Source: Sinomonas sp. P10A9
GTDB lineage: Bacteria > Actinomycetota > Actinomycetes > Actinomycetales > Micrococcaceae
Direction of reading: 5' to 3'
NCBI RefSeq assembly: GCF_041022165.1
Contig: NZ_CP163302.1
Location: 3,348,001 to 3,412,000, forward strand
DNA: 64,000 nt
Position numbers and translations under genes: made by a program. Shown piece by piece: positions 34,192 through 42,600 of this stretch. The notes under the pieces were generated by a model, which was not told where the DNA came from, did not search any database, and worked only from the letters and a program-made list of their open reading frames with translations. How positions within the stretch are numbered: position 1 is the stretch's first letter; every line of letters begins with the position of its first letter.

Positions 34192-35826
34192 TCACCCGCG
34201 TTCGATTCCCGACAGTTCGCGCAGGATCCCGATCCGGCCGTCCGGGCTCTGGACCACGAACTCGTGCCCGCGGTCCTGAAGGGCCAGAATCCACTGACCG
34301 GGGTGAAGGCTGAAAACGGGGCGCCCGGTCGACGGGTCCACGGCGGAGCGCGCCTGGCTGACCGCGAACCAGAAGGCCTCAGACTGCCCCGGCTCCTCGT
34401 ACGGCCTCGTCGCGCCGATGTCCCCGTGGTCTGTGGGAGCCTGGGGCTGAGCGTCCCTGCCCGAAGACGCAGGGAAGACGGCCGTGGCGGGGCCCGCGGT
34501 GTTCTCGGCCTCGGACCCGGCCTCGGACCCGCCCCTGGGCCCGGCCGCGTTGTCGGCAAGAGGCTCGGGCGCACCGTAGACCTCACCGTCGGCGTCCCCG
34601 ATCGTGCTCATGGCTGCGGTGCTGCCCTCGACACCAGCACGACCTTGATTGTCGTCTGCGGGCCGCATGGGGTGGAGCGACGCGGAGGCGTCCGACGACG
34701 TCGTGCCGCCGTCCTCCCGGGCGGCAAGGTGCGCTTCGGTCGCCTCGAGGGCCGCGGCGTCTCCGGCGCTCACCGCCCCGAGGGTGCCGCGCGACCCCGT
34801 CCCGGCTGCGTCCGCCGCGCCGCCAAAACCTTGCCGCGCGTGCTGTTCGTCCTCAGCCCCGAATGGTTCGTCAGCGGCCGGCGCAAGGAGGTCGGCTGCA
34901 CCCATCTCTCTCGGCTGGCCCGCATCGAGGAGCCCCGCGGACCCAACCGCCTCGGAGGCCATGGCGGTGCCCTCCGTCGACGTCCCTGACGGCTCTTCAG
35001 GCCCGTCCCAAGCGGCGTCGTCGGCGTGGCCGGCCCACGCGCCCGCGCTGAGAGCCCCCGCTCCCACCGCGCCGGCACCAACCACAGGTGCAACAGCCGT
35101 CCTGCCTCCGAAACCGGCCTCCTCCGAGCCCTCGGACCCCGGACGGGATGCGCTGGCCTTGCCTCCGGCGAGGCGCGCCTTCATATCCGCGAAGCCAGCC
35201 ATCGCCCCGGCCAACGGCCCAGCCTTTTCACCGGTCTTTGCACCGGCCTTTTCACCGGTCTTTGCACCGCCAGCTGCGCCGGCATTCTCACCGCCATTCC
35301 CGATCGAGGCCTCGACGGGCTTCGGCCGCCGAACCGGCGCAACGGCGTCACGCGCAACGATATGGGCGGGAACCTCCGCTCGGCCGTCGAAGTCGCCCGC
35401 GAACTGCGGGATGACGCGGGCCAGCGTTGTCGCTGCCAGCATCGCAAGGCCGCCCAGCAGACCCACGAGGCCGCCGGGCGAGAGCGTCGTGACCGCGAAG
35501 ACGAAGTAGAAGGAAGCGCAGAGGACAGCGGCAACCGAGGCGAACTGGTCCACGGACAGAGACCCGACGCGGAGGCTCCTTGTGGGTTCCAGCCTTCGCC
35601 ACGCGAAGAGGGCCGCCGCAGCAGCCGGGACGAGGAATCCAACCCCGATGAAGAAGAGGCTCGTGGAGTTCCACATGGTGCCGTACCCCAAGGCCCATAA
35701 GGGCAGGAGTGAGCCCACGAACGTGACGAGCACACCCCCGAAAAGGGTCAGATCGCGGAACGTGAACGGGCCCAGGATGGCCTCGTTGCGGCGCCCCTCG
35801 GACGGGCTCTTGCTGGGTTCAGACAT
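34192..35826 (-). CDS. Membrane protein with four N-terminal helices and a long disordered tail
   Basis: 544 residues, not recognised. Hydrophobic segments at about 24-48, 55-75, 92-112 and 117-140 are followed by about 330 residues rich in Ala, Gly, Glu and Asp with near-repeats [15 protein letters not shown]. The last 60 residues form a compact conserved-looking segment ([45 protein letters not shown]). The tail is presumably cytosolic or extracellular depending on topology, with four helices putting both ends on one side. AAGGAG with a seven-base spacer precedes the ATG. It heads the operon with nth and NUDIX. Confidence 0.75.
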   Translation of the reverse strand: MSEPSKSPSEGRRNEAILGPFTFRDLTLFGGVLVTFVGSLLPLWALGYGTMWNSTSLFFIGVGFLVPAAAAALFAWRRLEPTRSLRVGSLSVDQFASVAAVLCASFYFVFAVTTLSPGGLVGLLGGLAMLAATTLARVIPQFAGDFDGRAEVPAHIVARDAVAPVRRPKPVEASIGNGGENAGAAGGAKTGEKAGAKTGEKAGPLAGAMAGFADMKARLAGGKASASRPGSEGSEEAGFGGRTAVAPVVGAGAVGAGALSAGAWAGHADDAAWDGPEEPSGTSTEGTAMASEAVGSAGLLDAGQPREMGAADLLAPAADEPFGAEDEQHARQGFGGAADAAGTGSRGTLGAVSAGDAAALEATEAHLAAREDGGTTSSDASASLHPMRPADDNQGRAGVEGSTAAMSTIGDADGEVYGAPEPLADNAAGPRGGSEAGSEAENTAGPATAVFPASSGRDAQPQAPTDHGDIGATRPYEEPGQSEAFWFAVSQARSAVDPSTGRPVFSLHPGQWILALQDRGHEFVVQSPDGRIGILRELSGIERG

Positions 35827-36145
35827 GAGTCACTCCTTCGGTCTTGGGGTTCAGCCTAGCCACATGAACCTGAGCGCACCTAGACAGACGGTGCCGCAGG
35901 GAGGCTCTCGAGGACGACGGCGCGCACCCGCCGCTCGCCGTCGGACGCCTACCGTCCGCCGCACGGTTGGGGCCGCCCAGCGCCGCAGTGTGACGCACGC
36001 AACGTCGCCGCGACCCCGTTGGGGCTACTGTGGATGAAGGCAGCCGATGTGCGCGCCCTCACATCCGACGGAGGCCGGGAGCGTCCCTCGCCGGGGGCCG
36101 TACGTGTCGGTTGGACCATGCGAGGAACGAGCCGAAAGGACATCC
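35827..36145. other. 319-bp non-coding region upstream of acsA
   Basis: Contains divergent upstream regions of the membrane-protein operon and acsA. An 8-bp CGACGGCG/CGCCGTCG inverted repeat (35915-35943) is the only structure noted. No convincing gene; an in-frame extension of acsA to 36047 has no conserved residues. Confidence 0.6.
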
Positions 36146-38125
36146 ATGTCCAACGAAACCGTCAGCGGAGACGCTTTCGAGAACCTGCTCCGTGAGGAGC
36201 GCAAGTTCGCCCCGTCCGAGGCGTTCGCCGCGGCCGCGAACGTCCACGCGGACATCTACGCCGAAGCGGATTCCGACCGTCTGGCCTTCTGGGCCAAACA
36301 GGCCCGCACGCATCTGACGTGGTCCAAGGACTTCACCGAAACGCTGGACTGGTCGGACGCGCCCTTCGCCAAGTGGTTCGTGGGCGGCGAGGTCAACGCC
36401 GCGTACAACGCCCTGGACCGGCACGTCGAGAACGGCCTCGGAGACCGCGTCGCGATCCACTTCGAGGGCGAACCGGGCGATACGGAGACGATCACGTACG
36501 CGGATCTGACCGAGCGGGTCAAGCGCGCGGCCAACGCCTTCGAGGCGCTCGGCGTGGCCAAGGGCGACCGCGTGGCCGTCTACCTGCCGATGATCCCCGA
36601 GGCCGTCGTGACGATGCTTGCGTGCGCCCGCATCGGCGCGGTCCACTCCGTGGTGTTCGGCGGCTTCTCCGCCGAGGCGCTGCGCTCCCGCATCGACGAC
36701 GCCGAGGCCAAGCTGGTCGTCACGGCGGACGGCACGTTCCGCCGAGGCAAGCCGAGTGCGCTCAAGCCGGCCGTGGACGAGGCCCTCGCCGAGGACGGGC
36801 ACACGGTCCGGCACGTGGTCGTCGTCGAGCGCAACAAGCAGGAGGTCGCGTGGACCGACGGCCGGGACCTCCGCTGGTCCGAGGTGATGGAGGCAGCCTC
36901 GCCTGAGCACACCGCGGTGGGCCACGATTCCGAGCACCCGCTCTTCATCCTCTACACCTCCGGAACCACGGGGAAGCCCAAGGGCATCCTGCACACGACC
37001 GGCGGCTACTTGGCCCAGACCGCATTCACGCACTCGGCGGTGTTCGACCTCAAGCCCGAGACGGACGTCTACTGGTGCACCGCGGACATCGGCTGGGTCA
37101 CTGGCCACTCGTACGTCACGTACGCGCCGCTCGTCAACGGCGCGACCCAGGTCATGTACGAGGGCACGCCGGACTCGCCGCACCAGGGCCGTTGGTGGGA
37201 GATCGTCGAGAAGTACAAGGTCTCCATCCTCTACACCGCGCCGACGGCCATCCGCACCATGATGAAGTGGGGCTCCGACATCCCCGCCAAGTACAACCTC
37301 TCCTCGATCCGCGTGCTCGGTTCGGTGGGCGAGCCGATCAACCCAGAGGCGTGGATGTGGTACCGCGACGTGATCGGCGGCGGTCAGGCCCCCATCGTCG
37401 ACACGTGGTGGCAGACCGAGACGGGCGCGATCATGGTCGCCCCGCTCCCGGGCGTCACGGCGACGAAGCCGGGCTCAGCGCAGGTCCCCCTGCCCGGCAT
37501 CGCCGTGGATGTCGTGGACGAGGCCGGGCAGTCTGTCCCGGACGGCCACGGAGGTTTCCTCGTGATCCGCGAGCCGTGGCCGGCCATGCTCCGCACCATC
37601 TGGGGCGACCCCGAGCGGTTCAAGGACACCTACTGGTCCCGTTTCGATGGCATGTACTTCGCGGGCGACGGCGCCAAGAAGGACGACGACGGCGACATCT
37701 GGCTCCTCGGCCGCGTTGACGACGTCATGAATGTCTCCGGCCACCGCCTGTCCACGACCGAGATCGAATCCGCGCTCGTGTCCCACCCGTGGGTCGCCGA
37801 GGCTGCGGTCGTCGGTGCGGCGGACGAGACGACCGGCCAGGCCGTCGTCGCGTTCGTGATCCTGCGCGGCGAGGCGGATCTTCCGACGGGCGAGAATGCG
37901 GCCAGCGAGATCGTGCTGACCCTCCGCAACCACGTCGGCCACGAGATCGGCCCGATCGCCAAGCCGCGGCACATCCTCGTGGTCCCCGAACTGCCCAAGA
38001 CCCGCTCCGGCAAGATCATGCGCCGACTCCTCAAGGACGTCGCCGAGGGCCGCGACCCGGGCGACGCCACGACCCTCGCCGATCCGAGCGTCATGCACAA
38101 GATCGCCCAGGACCTGCGCAAGTAG
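36146..38125 (+). CDS. acsA: Acetyl-CoA synthetase (acetate--CoA ligase)
   Basis: 659-residue adenylate-forming enzyme converting acetate, ATP and CoA to acetyl-CoA. ATP-binding motif YTSGTTGKPKGILH (from about 270), GSVGEPINPEAW, the Trp-containing acetate pocket WWQTETGAIM, and the C-terminal hinge motif GRVDDVMNVSGHR. The acetylation-regulated lysine is in PKTRSGKIMRRLL (Lys 623). Length is standard for Acs. GAAAGGA lies five bases before the ATG at 36146, which fixes the start. Followed by a strong hairpin shared with the convergent lacI-type gene. An AcuC-type deacetylase 35 kb away may control its activity. Confidence 0.96.
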   Translation: MSNETVSGDAFENLLREERKFAPSEAFAAAANVHADIYAEADSDRLAFWAKQARTHLTWSKDFTETLDWSDAPFAKWFVGGEVNAAYNALDRHVENGLGDRVAIHFEGEPGDTETITYADLTERVKRAANAFEALGVAKGDRVAVYLPMIPEAVVTMLACARIGAVHSVVFGGFSAEALRSRIDDAEAKLVVTADGTFRRGKPSALKPAVDEALAEDGHTVRHVVVVERNKQEVAWTDGRDLRWSEVMEAASPEHTAVGHDSEHPLFILYTSGTTGKPKGILHTTGGYLAQTAFTHSAVFDLKPETDVYWCTADIGWVTGHSYVTYAPLVNGATQVMYEGTPDSPHQGRWWEIVEKYKVSILYTAPTAIRTMMKWGSDIPAKYNLSSIRVLGSVGEPINPEAWMWYRDVIGGGQAPIVDTWWQTETGAIMVAPLPGVTATKPGSAQVPLPGIAVDVVDEAGQSVPDGHGGFLVIREPWPAMLRTIWGDPERFKDTYWSRFDGMYFAGDGAKKDDDGDIWLLGRVDDVMNVSGHRLSTTEIESALVSHPWVAEAAVVGAADETTGQAVVAFVILRGEADLPTGENAASEIVLTLRNHVGHEIGPIAKPRHILVVPELPKTRSGKIMRRLLKDVAEGRDPGDATTLADPSVMHKIAQDLRK

Positions 38126-38141
38126 GGAACGCAGCCACGCC

Positions 38142-38183
38142 CGACGGCGGCGCCTCACCCCAAGTGGTGAGGCGCCGCCGTCG
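38142..38183. terminator. 17-bp bidirectional terminator between acsA and lacI-type gene
   Basis: CGACGGCGGCGCCTCAC (38142-38158) is perfectly complementary to 38167-38183. The lacI-type stop codon (38155-38157) lies inside the left arm. A near-copy is found at 53686-53728. Confidence 0.82.
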
Positions 38184-39222
38184 TCCGTGGCGTCAGCGGA
38201 TCGGAGGCCTGGCACCCGCACGAGGCGCGGCGCACGAGGGTCGGCGGGAAGATGCGGTTGCTCGCGGGGCCATCGCCCACGAGAGCCTCGACCGCTGCAC
38301 GGGCCATCTCTTCGATCGGCTGGGCGAGGGTCGTGAGGCCGGGCCAGCTGAACTCCGCCTCGGGCGAGCCATCGAACGAGACGATGGCGATGTCCTCAGG
38401 CATGCGCACACCGGACTCGTGGAAGGCCCGCAGGAGCCCCACAGCGAGGATGTCCGAGCTCGCGAAGAGCGCCGTCGGCCGATCGGTGGACGCGGCGAGC
38501 TCGAGTCCCACCCGATAACCGTCCTCGCGCCGGAACGGCGCTCGCACGATCGGGCCGGGCACGAGCCCGGCAGCCCTGATCCCCTCGAGCCAACCGACCT
38601 CGCGCGCATCCTGCCCGCCTCCGGTGCTGGTCCCCATCACGAGGCCGATGTCCCGGTGCCCGTGGCCCGCAAGGTGCTCGACGGCAACGCGCGCGCCCCC
38701 GCGAAGGTCTACGCCCACCGACGCGAAGCCCGGGCTGTCTGTGCTGTGGTTGAGCAGCACGACGGAGATGTCTGCGGCCTCGAGGTCGCGCAGGTCCGGC
38801 TCGAACAGGACGCTTGAGAGGAACACCCCGTCGACGCGCCTGCTCGCCAGGCTTTCAACGTGGCGTCGCTCAGCGGTGACGGACGCGTCCGAGTTGGCAA
38901 TGAGCAGCGCGTAGCCCCGTTCGGCGGCGGCTACCTCGACAGCGTGTGCGAGCAGCACGAAGAACGGGTTGGTCGTGTCCGGGACGATCATCCCGAGCAT
39001 CTCGCTCGAGCCTAGCTTGAGCGCGCGCGCCGCCGCGTTCGGCCGGTAGCCGAGCGCGGCAATGGCGTCGCGCACCTTCGCCTCCGTGGCCGGGGAGACC
39101 CGCTTGGGCCCCCCGTTGACCACGTAGCTCACGACCGCGGTGCTCACCCCCGCGAGCCGCGCCACGTCCTTGCGGGTGGCGGTCGGCTTCGCGGCGGCGG
39201 GGATATGCGGCATGGCCCCCAT
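38155..39222 (-). CDS. LacI-family transcriptional regulator
   Basis: 355 residues. N-terminal helix-turn-helix TRKDVARLAGVSTAVVSYVV with hinge helix NAAARALKLG, then a periplasmic-binding-protein-like sensor (LGMIVPDTTNPFFVLLAHAV, GHRDIGLVMGTS, FASSDILAVGLL, IVSFDGSPEAE). It likely represses the adjacent dehydrogenase and divergent alpha-galactoside importer. Immediately downstream of the Gfo/Idh gene (one base between TAG and ATG 39222; ATG 39213 also possible). Its last 10 codons, including Pro-Arg-Thr-Thr, are encoded by the terminator hairpin. Effector probably a galactoside or product. Confidence 0.92.
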   Translation of the reverse strand: MGAMPHIPAAAKPTATRKDVARLAGVSTAVVSYVVNGGPKRVSPATEAKVRDAIAALGYRPNAAARALKLGSSEMLGMIVPDTTNPFFVLLAHAVEVAAAERGYALLIANSDASVTAERRHVESLASRRVDGVFLSSVLFEPDLRDLEAADISVVLLNHSTDSPGFASVGVDLRGGARVAVEHLAGHGHRDIGLVMGTSTGGGQDAREVGWLEGIRAAGLVPGPIVRAPFRREDGYRVGLELAASTDRPTALFASSDILAVGLLRAFHESGVRMPEDIAIVSFDGSPEAEFSWPGLTTLAQPIEEMARAAVEALVGDGPASNRIFPPTLVRRASCGCQASDPLTPRTTAAPHHLG

Positions 39223-39223
39223 G

Positions 39224-40489
39224 CTAGCCGCGGGGCTCCCCCGGAATGGCGGACGACGGCGCTCCAACGTGGGCGGGCACGTCACCCGGCGCGTCGCCGA
39301 AGTCGGGGATCGGAAGGCGCTCGCCGCCCGCGAGCGCGGACTGGTGGGCGATGATGCCCGGGAGGGTGTAGCGAGCGGCCTCCCACGCGTTGACCGGCGG
39401 GAGGCCGCCTTCGGTGACCGCGCGGACGAAGTCGTCGACGAGGAAGTGGTGGCTTCCCTCGTGGCCGTTGGGCATGCCGCGGAGTTCCCGCGGCAGCCGC
39501 CCGGCGTCGTGCACGGGGGCGAGGCCCGAGACGAAGGCGTCCCGCAGCGCGGGGGCGACGTTGGCGAGCGAGGGGTCGTCGGCGTCGAGCGTCGCCGCCG
39601 TCTCCACGAGCTCGCTCACGTCGGTGAAGCCCTCCTTGTCCTGCCATACGGCAGAGCCGACGAGCTGCTCGAAACTGCCTTCGGTGCCGAAGTACCGGAA
39701 GCGGCTCTCACGCAGGTGCGAGGGGTACCCGACGCGCCGGAACTCGTTGATCCGCATGGACCCGCCGCCGGCGAGCTCGAAGAGAGCGGAGGCGTTGGAG
39801 AAGTCGTTGTCGAACATGCTCACCTCGCGGTCGAACACGCCGTCTCCGCGGTCGTCGCGCACACCGATGCAGCTCACACTCACAGCGTGGGAGCCGATCG
39901 CCCCGATCACGCCGCCCACGGAGTGGGTCGGGTAGAGCATGGGCGGGTAGCTGGCGGTCTGCTTCCAGTCAGGGCCGCCGCTGTACTGGTAGGCATCGTA
40001 GAAGCCGAGGTCCATGTCGTGGACGTAGTCGCCCTCGGCGTAGAAGATCCGCCCGAAGGCACCCTCCGCCCGGCGCTGGCGCGCATAGACGGTAGCCGGG
40101 TTGTAGTAGCTTGTCTCGCCCATCATGTAGGTCAGGCCGGTCTCGCGGACGGCCTCGATGATCGCCGCGATCTCGCCGAGGCTGATGGCCATCGGGACGG
40201 CGGAGTAGACGTGCTTGCCGGCGCGCAGCGCCTGGACCACGAGCGGACCGTGGGTCCACCGCTGGGTGAAGATCGCGACGGCGTCCACGCTGCTCGCGAG
40301 CATGTCCTCGAAGCTGGCAAACGTGCCCGCGAGTCCCTGTGATTCGACGAGCGCATCGGCGCGCTCCGCGAGGACATCGGTCACGTAGACGGCTGAGACG
40401 CCGGGGTGGGCGTTGAAGAGCTTGGAGAACTGGCCCGAGAACTGGCCCGCTCCGACGACGCCGAGGGTGAAGCCTGTGGTGTGAGTCAT
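39224..40489 (-). CDS. Gfo/Idh/MocA-family oxidoreductase
   Basis: 421-residue NAD(P)-dependent sugar dehydrogenase-type enzyme. LGVVGAGQFSGQFSKLF is the Rossmann loop, GKHVYSAVPMAIS corresponds to the family EKP region with Pro but no clear Lys, and the C-terminal half is the alpha/beta dimer domain (YAEGDYVHDMDLGFYDAY, THSVGGVIGAIGSHA). The missing EKP lysine means dehydrogenase activity should be checked; some members are hydrolases using NAD as cofactor. First gene of the minus-strand pair with lacI. ATG 40489 chosen; the open frame to 40555 crosses the promoter. Confidence 0.85.
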   Translation of the reverse strand: MTHTTGFTLGVVGAGQFSGQFSKLFNAHPGVSAVYVTDVLAERADALVESQGLAGTFASFEDMLASSVDAVAIFTQRWTHGPLVVQALRAGKHVYSAVPMAISLGEIAAIIEAVRETGLTYMMGETSYYNPATVYARQRRAEGAFGRIFYAEGDYVHDMDLGFYDAYQYSGGPDWKQTASYPPMLYPTHSVGGVIGAIGSHAVSVSCIGVRDDRGDGVFDREVSMFDNDFSNASALFELAGGGSMRINEFRRVGYPSHLRESRFRYFGTEGSFEQLVGSAVWQDKEGFTDVSELVETAATLDADDPSLANVAPALRDAFVSGLAPVHDAGRLPRELRGMPNGHEGSHHFLVDDFVRAVTEGGLPPVNAWEAARYTLPGIIAHQSALAGGERLPIPDFGDAPGDVPAHVGAPSSAIPGEPRG

Positions 40490-40505
40490 GCGGGAAGTTT
40501 CGCAT

Positions 40506-40525
40506 CCGAATCTACTCGAGTCAAC
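40506..40525 (-). promoter_or_regulatory. LacI-type operator candidate, dehydrogenase side
   Basis: Read on the minus strand: GTTGACTCGAGTAGATTCGG. The ACTCGAGT palindrome has the central CG typical of LacI operators. TAGATT within it can serve as -10 for the dehydrogenase gene. It repeats, inverted, the importer-side motif. Confidence 0.6.
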
Positions 40526-40573
40526 AGTTTCTCCACCACTGAAGCCAGACCTCATGTTTTCCGGGAAAGCCTC

Positions 40574-40603
40574 TTGCTATTCCAAAAGTTACTCGTGTAG
40601 ATT
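40574..40603 (+). promoter_or_regulatory. Promoter of alpha-galactoside importer operon
   Basis: -35 TTGCTA (40574-40579), 18-bp spacer, -10 TAGATT (40598-40603). The operator-like palindrome overlaps the spacer and -10. Confidence 0.55.
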
Positions 40604-40607
40604 TTGG
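40582..40607 (+). promoter_or_regulatory. LacI-type operator candidate, importer side
   Basis: 26-bp quasi-palindrome: CCAAAA and TTTTGG outer arms, TAC and GTA inner arms, with a central CG. Shares ACTCGNGTAGATT with the dehydrogenase-side site. Confidence 0.62.
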
Positions 40608-40613
40608 GTCACT

Positions 40614-40629
40614 TGTTATCCACATCACA
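40614..40629 (+). promoter_or_regulatory. CRP-like site before first importer permease
   Basis: TGTTATCCACATCACA: one mismatch to TGTGA-N6-TCACA. It lies 12 bp before the ATG, downstream of the predicted transcription start. Confidence 0.4.
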
Positions 40630-40640
40630 GCGAGGAACCA

Positions 40641-41591
40641 ATGACGACCACCTCAGTGGGGCCCCGGAAACCGACGCGGCCCAGCGCCGATTCCGGAGGC
40701 AGCCAACGCATCGTCCGCCGTCGCGGCCGCGGCGACCTTCGGGTCGCGCTCATCTTCGTCGCACCGGCCCTCGTGGGGTTCGTGCTCTTCTACCTCGTCC
40801 CCACGATTCGCGGGATCTACCTGAGCTTCACCGACTACAGCATCCTGGGGAACCCGGTCTGGGTCGGGGTCAAGAACTACGTCAAGATCTTCCAGGACAA
40901 GCTCTTCTGGAACTCCATGGGCGTCACGCTCGAGTACGTCCTCCTCAACATCGTCGTCCAGACGGTGGTGGCACTCGGGCTCGCCCTCCTCATGTACCAC
41001 GTGGCCAAATCCACGGTGATCCGCGGGATCCTGCTGCTGCCGTACCTCGTTGCCAACGTCATCGTCGCCCTGCTCTGGTTCTGGATGCTCGACTACCAGA
41101 TCGGCATCGTCAACCAGATGCTGCAGTGGCTCGGCATTCCCAAGGTCGCCTTCTTCGGCAACGAGTTCTGGGCGATTCCGACCATTGCCTTCGTCAACGT
41201 CTGGCGCCACATGGGGTACACAGCGCTTCTGCTCTTCGCCGGCCTCCAGGCGATCCCCGGCCATCTCTATGAGGTGGCGAACCTCGACGGCGCGAGCAAG
41301 TGGCAGACCTTCTGGAAGATCACCATGCCCCTGCTCCGCCCGGTGCTCCTGCTCGTCCTCGTGGTCACCGTCACCGGCTCGTTCCAGATCTTCGACACCG
41401 TTGCCGTCACGACGCAGGGCGGCCCGATCAACGCTTCCCGCGTGATCCAGTACTACATCTACCAGCGCGCGTTCACACAGCAGGACTTCGGCTACGGCTC
41501 GGCGCTGAGCGTGATCCTGTTCATCATCCTGGGGGTCGTCGCGTTCCTCCAGATGAAGTTCCTGCGCGGCAACGAGAACGACCTGGCCTGA
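40641..41591 (+). CDS. Sugar ABC transporter permease (MalF type)
   Basis: 316-residue inner-membrane permease with six predicted helices. The ATPase-docking EAA loop is YEVANLDGASKWQTFWKITMP (about 215-235, with NLDGA and xxxITMPLL). N-terminal first helix LIFVAPALVGFVLFYLV is typical of MalF-type subunits of the CUT1 family. First gene of the operon permease - permease - binding protein - GH36. GCGAGGAA precedes the ATG. No ATPase gene is nearby, so a shared MsiK-type ATPase elsewhere is expected. Confidence 0.93.
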   Translation: MTTTSVGPRKPTRPSADSGGSQRIVRRRGRGDLRVALIFVAPALVGFVLFYLVPTIRGIYLSFTDYSILGNPVWVGVKNYVKIFQDKLFWNSMGVTLEYVLLNIVVQTVVALGLALLMYHVAKSTVIRGILLLPYLVANVIVALLWFWMLDYQIGIVNQMLQWLGIPKVAFFGNEFWAIPTIAFVNVWRHMGYTALLLFAGLQAIPGHLYEVANLDGASKWQTFWKITMPLLRPVLLLVLVVTVTGSFQIFDTVAVTTQGGPINASRVIQYYIYQRAFTQQDFGYGSALSVILFIILGVVAFLQMKFLRGNENDLA

Positions 41592-41602
41592 GAGGACATG
41601 TC

Positions 41603-42520
41603 ATGACCACCTTCGCTCCCGCCTCCCGCCGCGCAACAGGCCGGCGCCCTCTCAACTGGGGTCGCATCGCAACCTGGGCCGCGCTGATCCTCGCGATCAT
41701 CGTGACGCTCGGCCCGTTCCTCTGGATGCTGCGGACCGCCCTGTCCAACAACCACTCGCTCGCCACCCACTCGGGTGACCTCCTCCCCGCCGACTTCACC
41801 TGGGGTGGCTTCGCGAGAGTCCTGGGCCTGCAGTCCACCGCCCAAGCACAGGCCGAAGGCGGATCCGGTGCCTCGATCAGCTTCTGGCAGTACCTCCTGA
41901 ACTCGGTCATCGTCTCGACCCTGATCACCGCCTCCCAGGTCTTCTTCAGCGCCCTCGCCGCCTACGCGTTCGCCAGGCTCCAGTGGAAGGGCCGGAACAA
42001 GGTGTTCGCGCTCTTCCTCGGCACGCTCCTCGTCCCGGGGATCTTCACGGCGCTGCCCAACTTCCTCCTGATCAAGAACATGGGCCTGCTCAACACCTAC
42101 CTCGGGATCGCACTGCCCACGATGCTCATGACCCCGTTCGCGGTGTTCTTCCTGCGGCAGTTCTTCCTCGGCATGTCCCGCGAGGTGGAGGAGGCCGCCA
42201 TGCTCGACGGCGCGAAGCACGGCCGGATCTTCTTCCAGATCGTCATCCCCAACGCCGTCGGTCCGCTCGCGACCCTGTGCCTGCTCACGTTCATCGCCGC
42301 CTGGAACGACTATTTCTGGCCCCTCCTCGTCGGCAACGCGCCAGCGGTCCGAGTGCTCACCGTCGGGCTCGGCGTCTTCAAGTCGCAGTCGCCTCAGGGC
42401 GCCCCCGACTGGTCCGGCCTCATGGCGGCCACCCTGATCTCGGCGCTGCCGATCCTCCTGCTGTTCATCGCCTTCGGGAAGAAGATCGTCAACTCGATCG
42501 GCTTCTCGGGCATCAAGTAG
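41603..42520 (+). CDS. Sugar ABC transporter permease (MalG type)
   Basis: 305 residues, six helices. The EAA loop is VEEAAMLDGAKHGRIFFQIV (about 195-215). The end GKKIVNSIGFSGIK resembles the MalG C terminus that contacts the ATPase. GAGAGGACATGTC precedes the ATG at 41603; it follows its partner by 11 bp. Forms a heterodimer with the preceding permease; the CUT1 family imports oligosaccharides. Confidence 0.93.
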   Translation: MTTFAPASRRATGRRPLNWGRIATWAALILAIIVTLGPFLWMLRTALSNNHSLATHSGDLLPADFTWGGFARVLGLQSTAQAQAEGGSGASISFWQYLLNSVIVSTLITASQVFFSALAAYAFARLQWKGRNKVFALFLGTLLVPGIFTALPNFLLIKNMGLLNTYLGIALPTMLMTPFAVFFLRQFFLGMSREVEEAAMLDGAKHGRIFFQIVIPNAVGPLATLCLLTFIAAWNDYFWPLLVGNAPAVRVLTVGLGVFKSQSPQGAPDWSGLMAATLISALPILLLFIAFGKKIVNSIGFSGIK

Positions 42521-42600
42521 CCCCACCCAGCTCAATCTCCCCCTCAGGCACTCGGCATGACGCCGCGGGCCACCCCCTCCCTGTCCTGAAAGGACCCCCC

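Noticed and set aside
35990..36006. TGTGACGCACGCAACG upstream of acsA as a CRP site
   Set aside because: The left half matches but the right half (CAACG) has several mismatches, and it is too far from a defined promoter.
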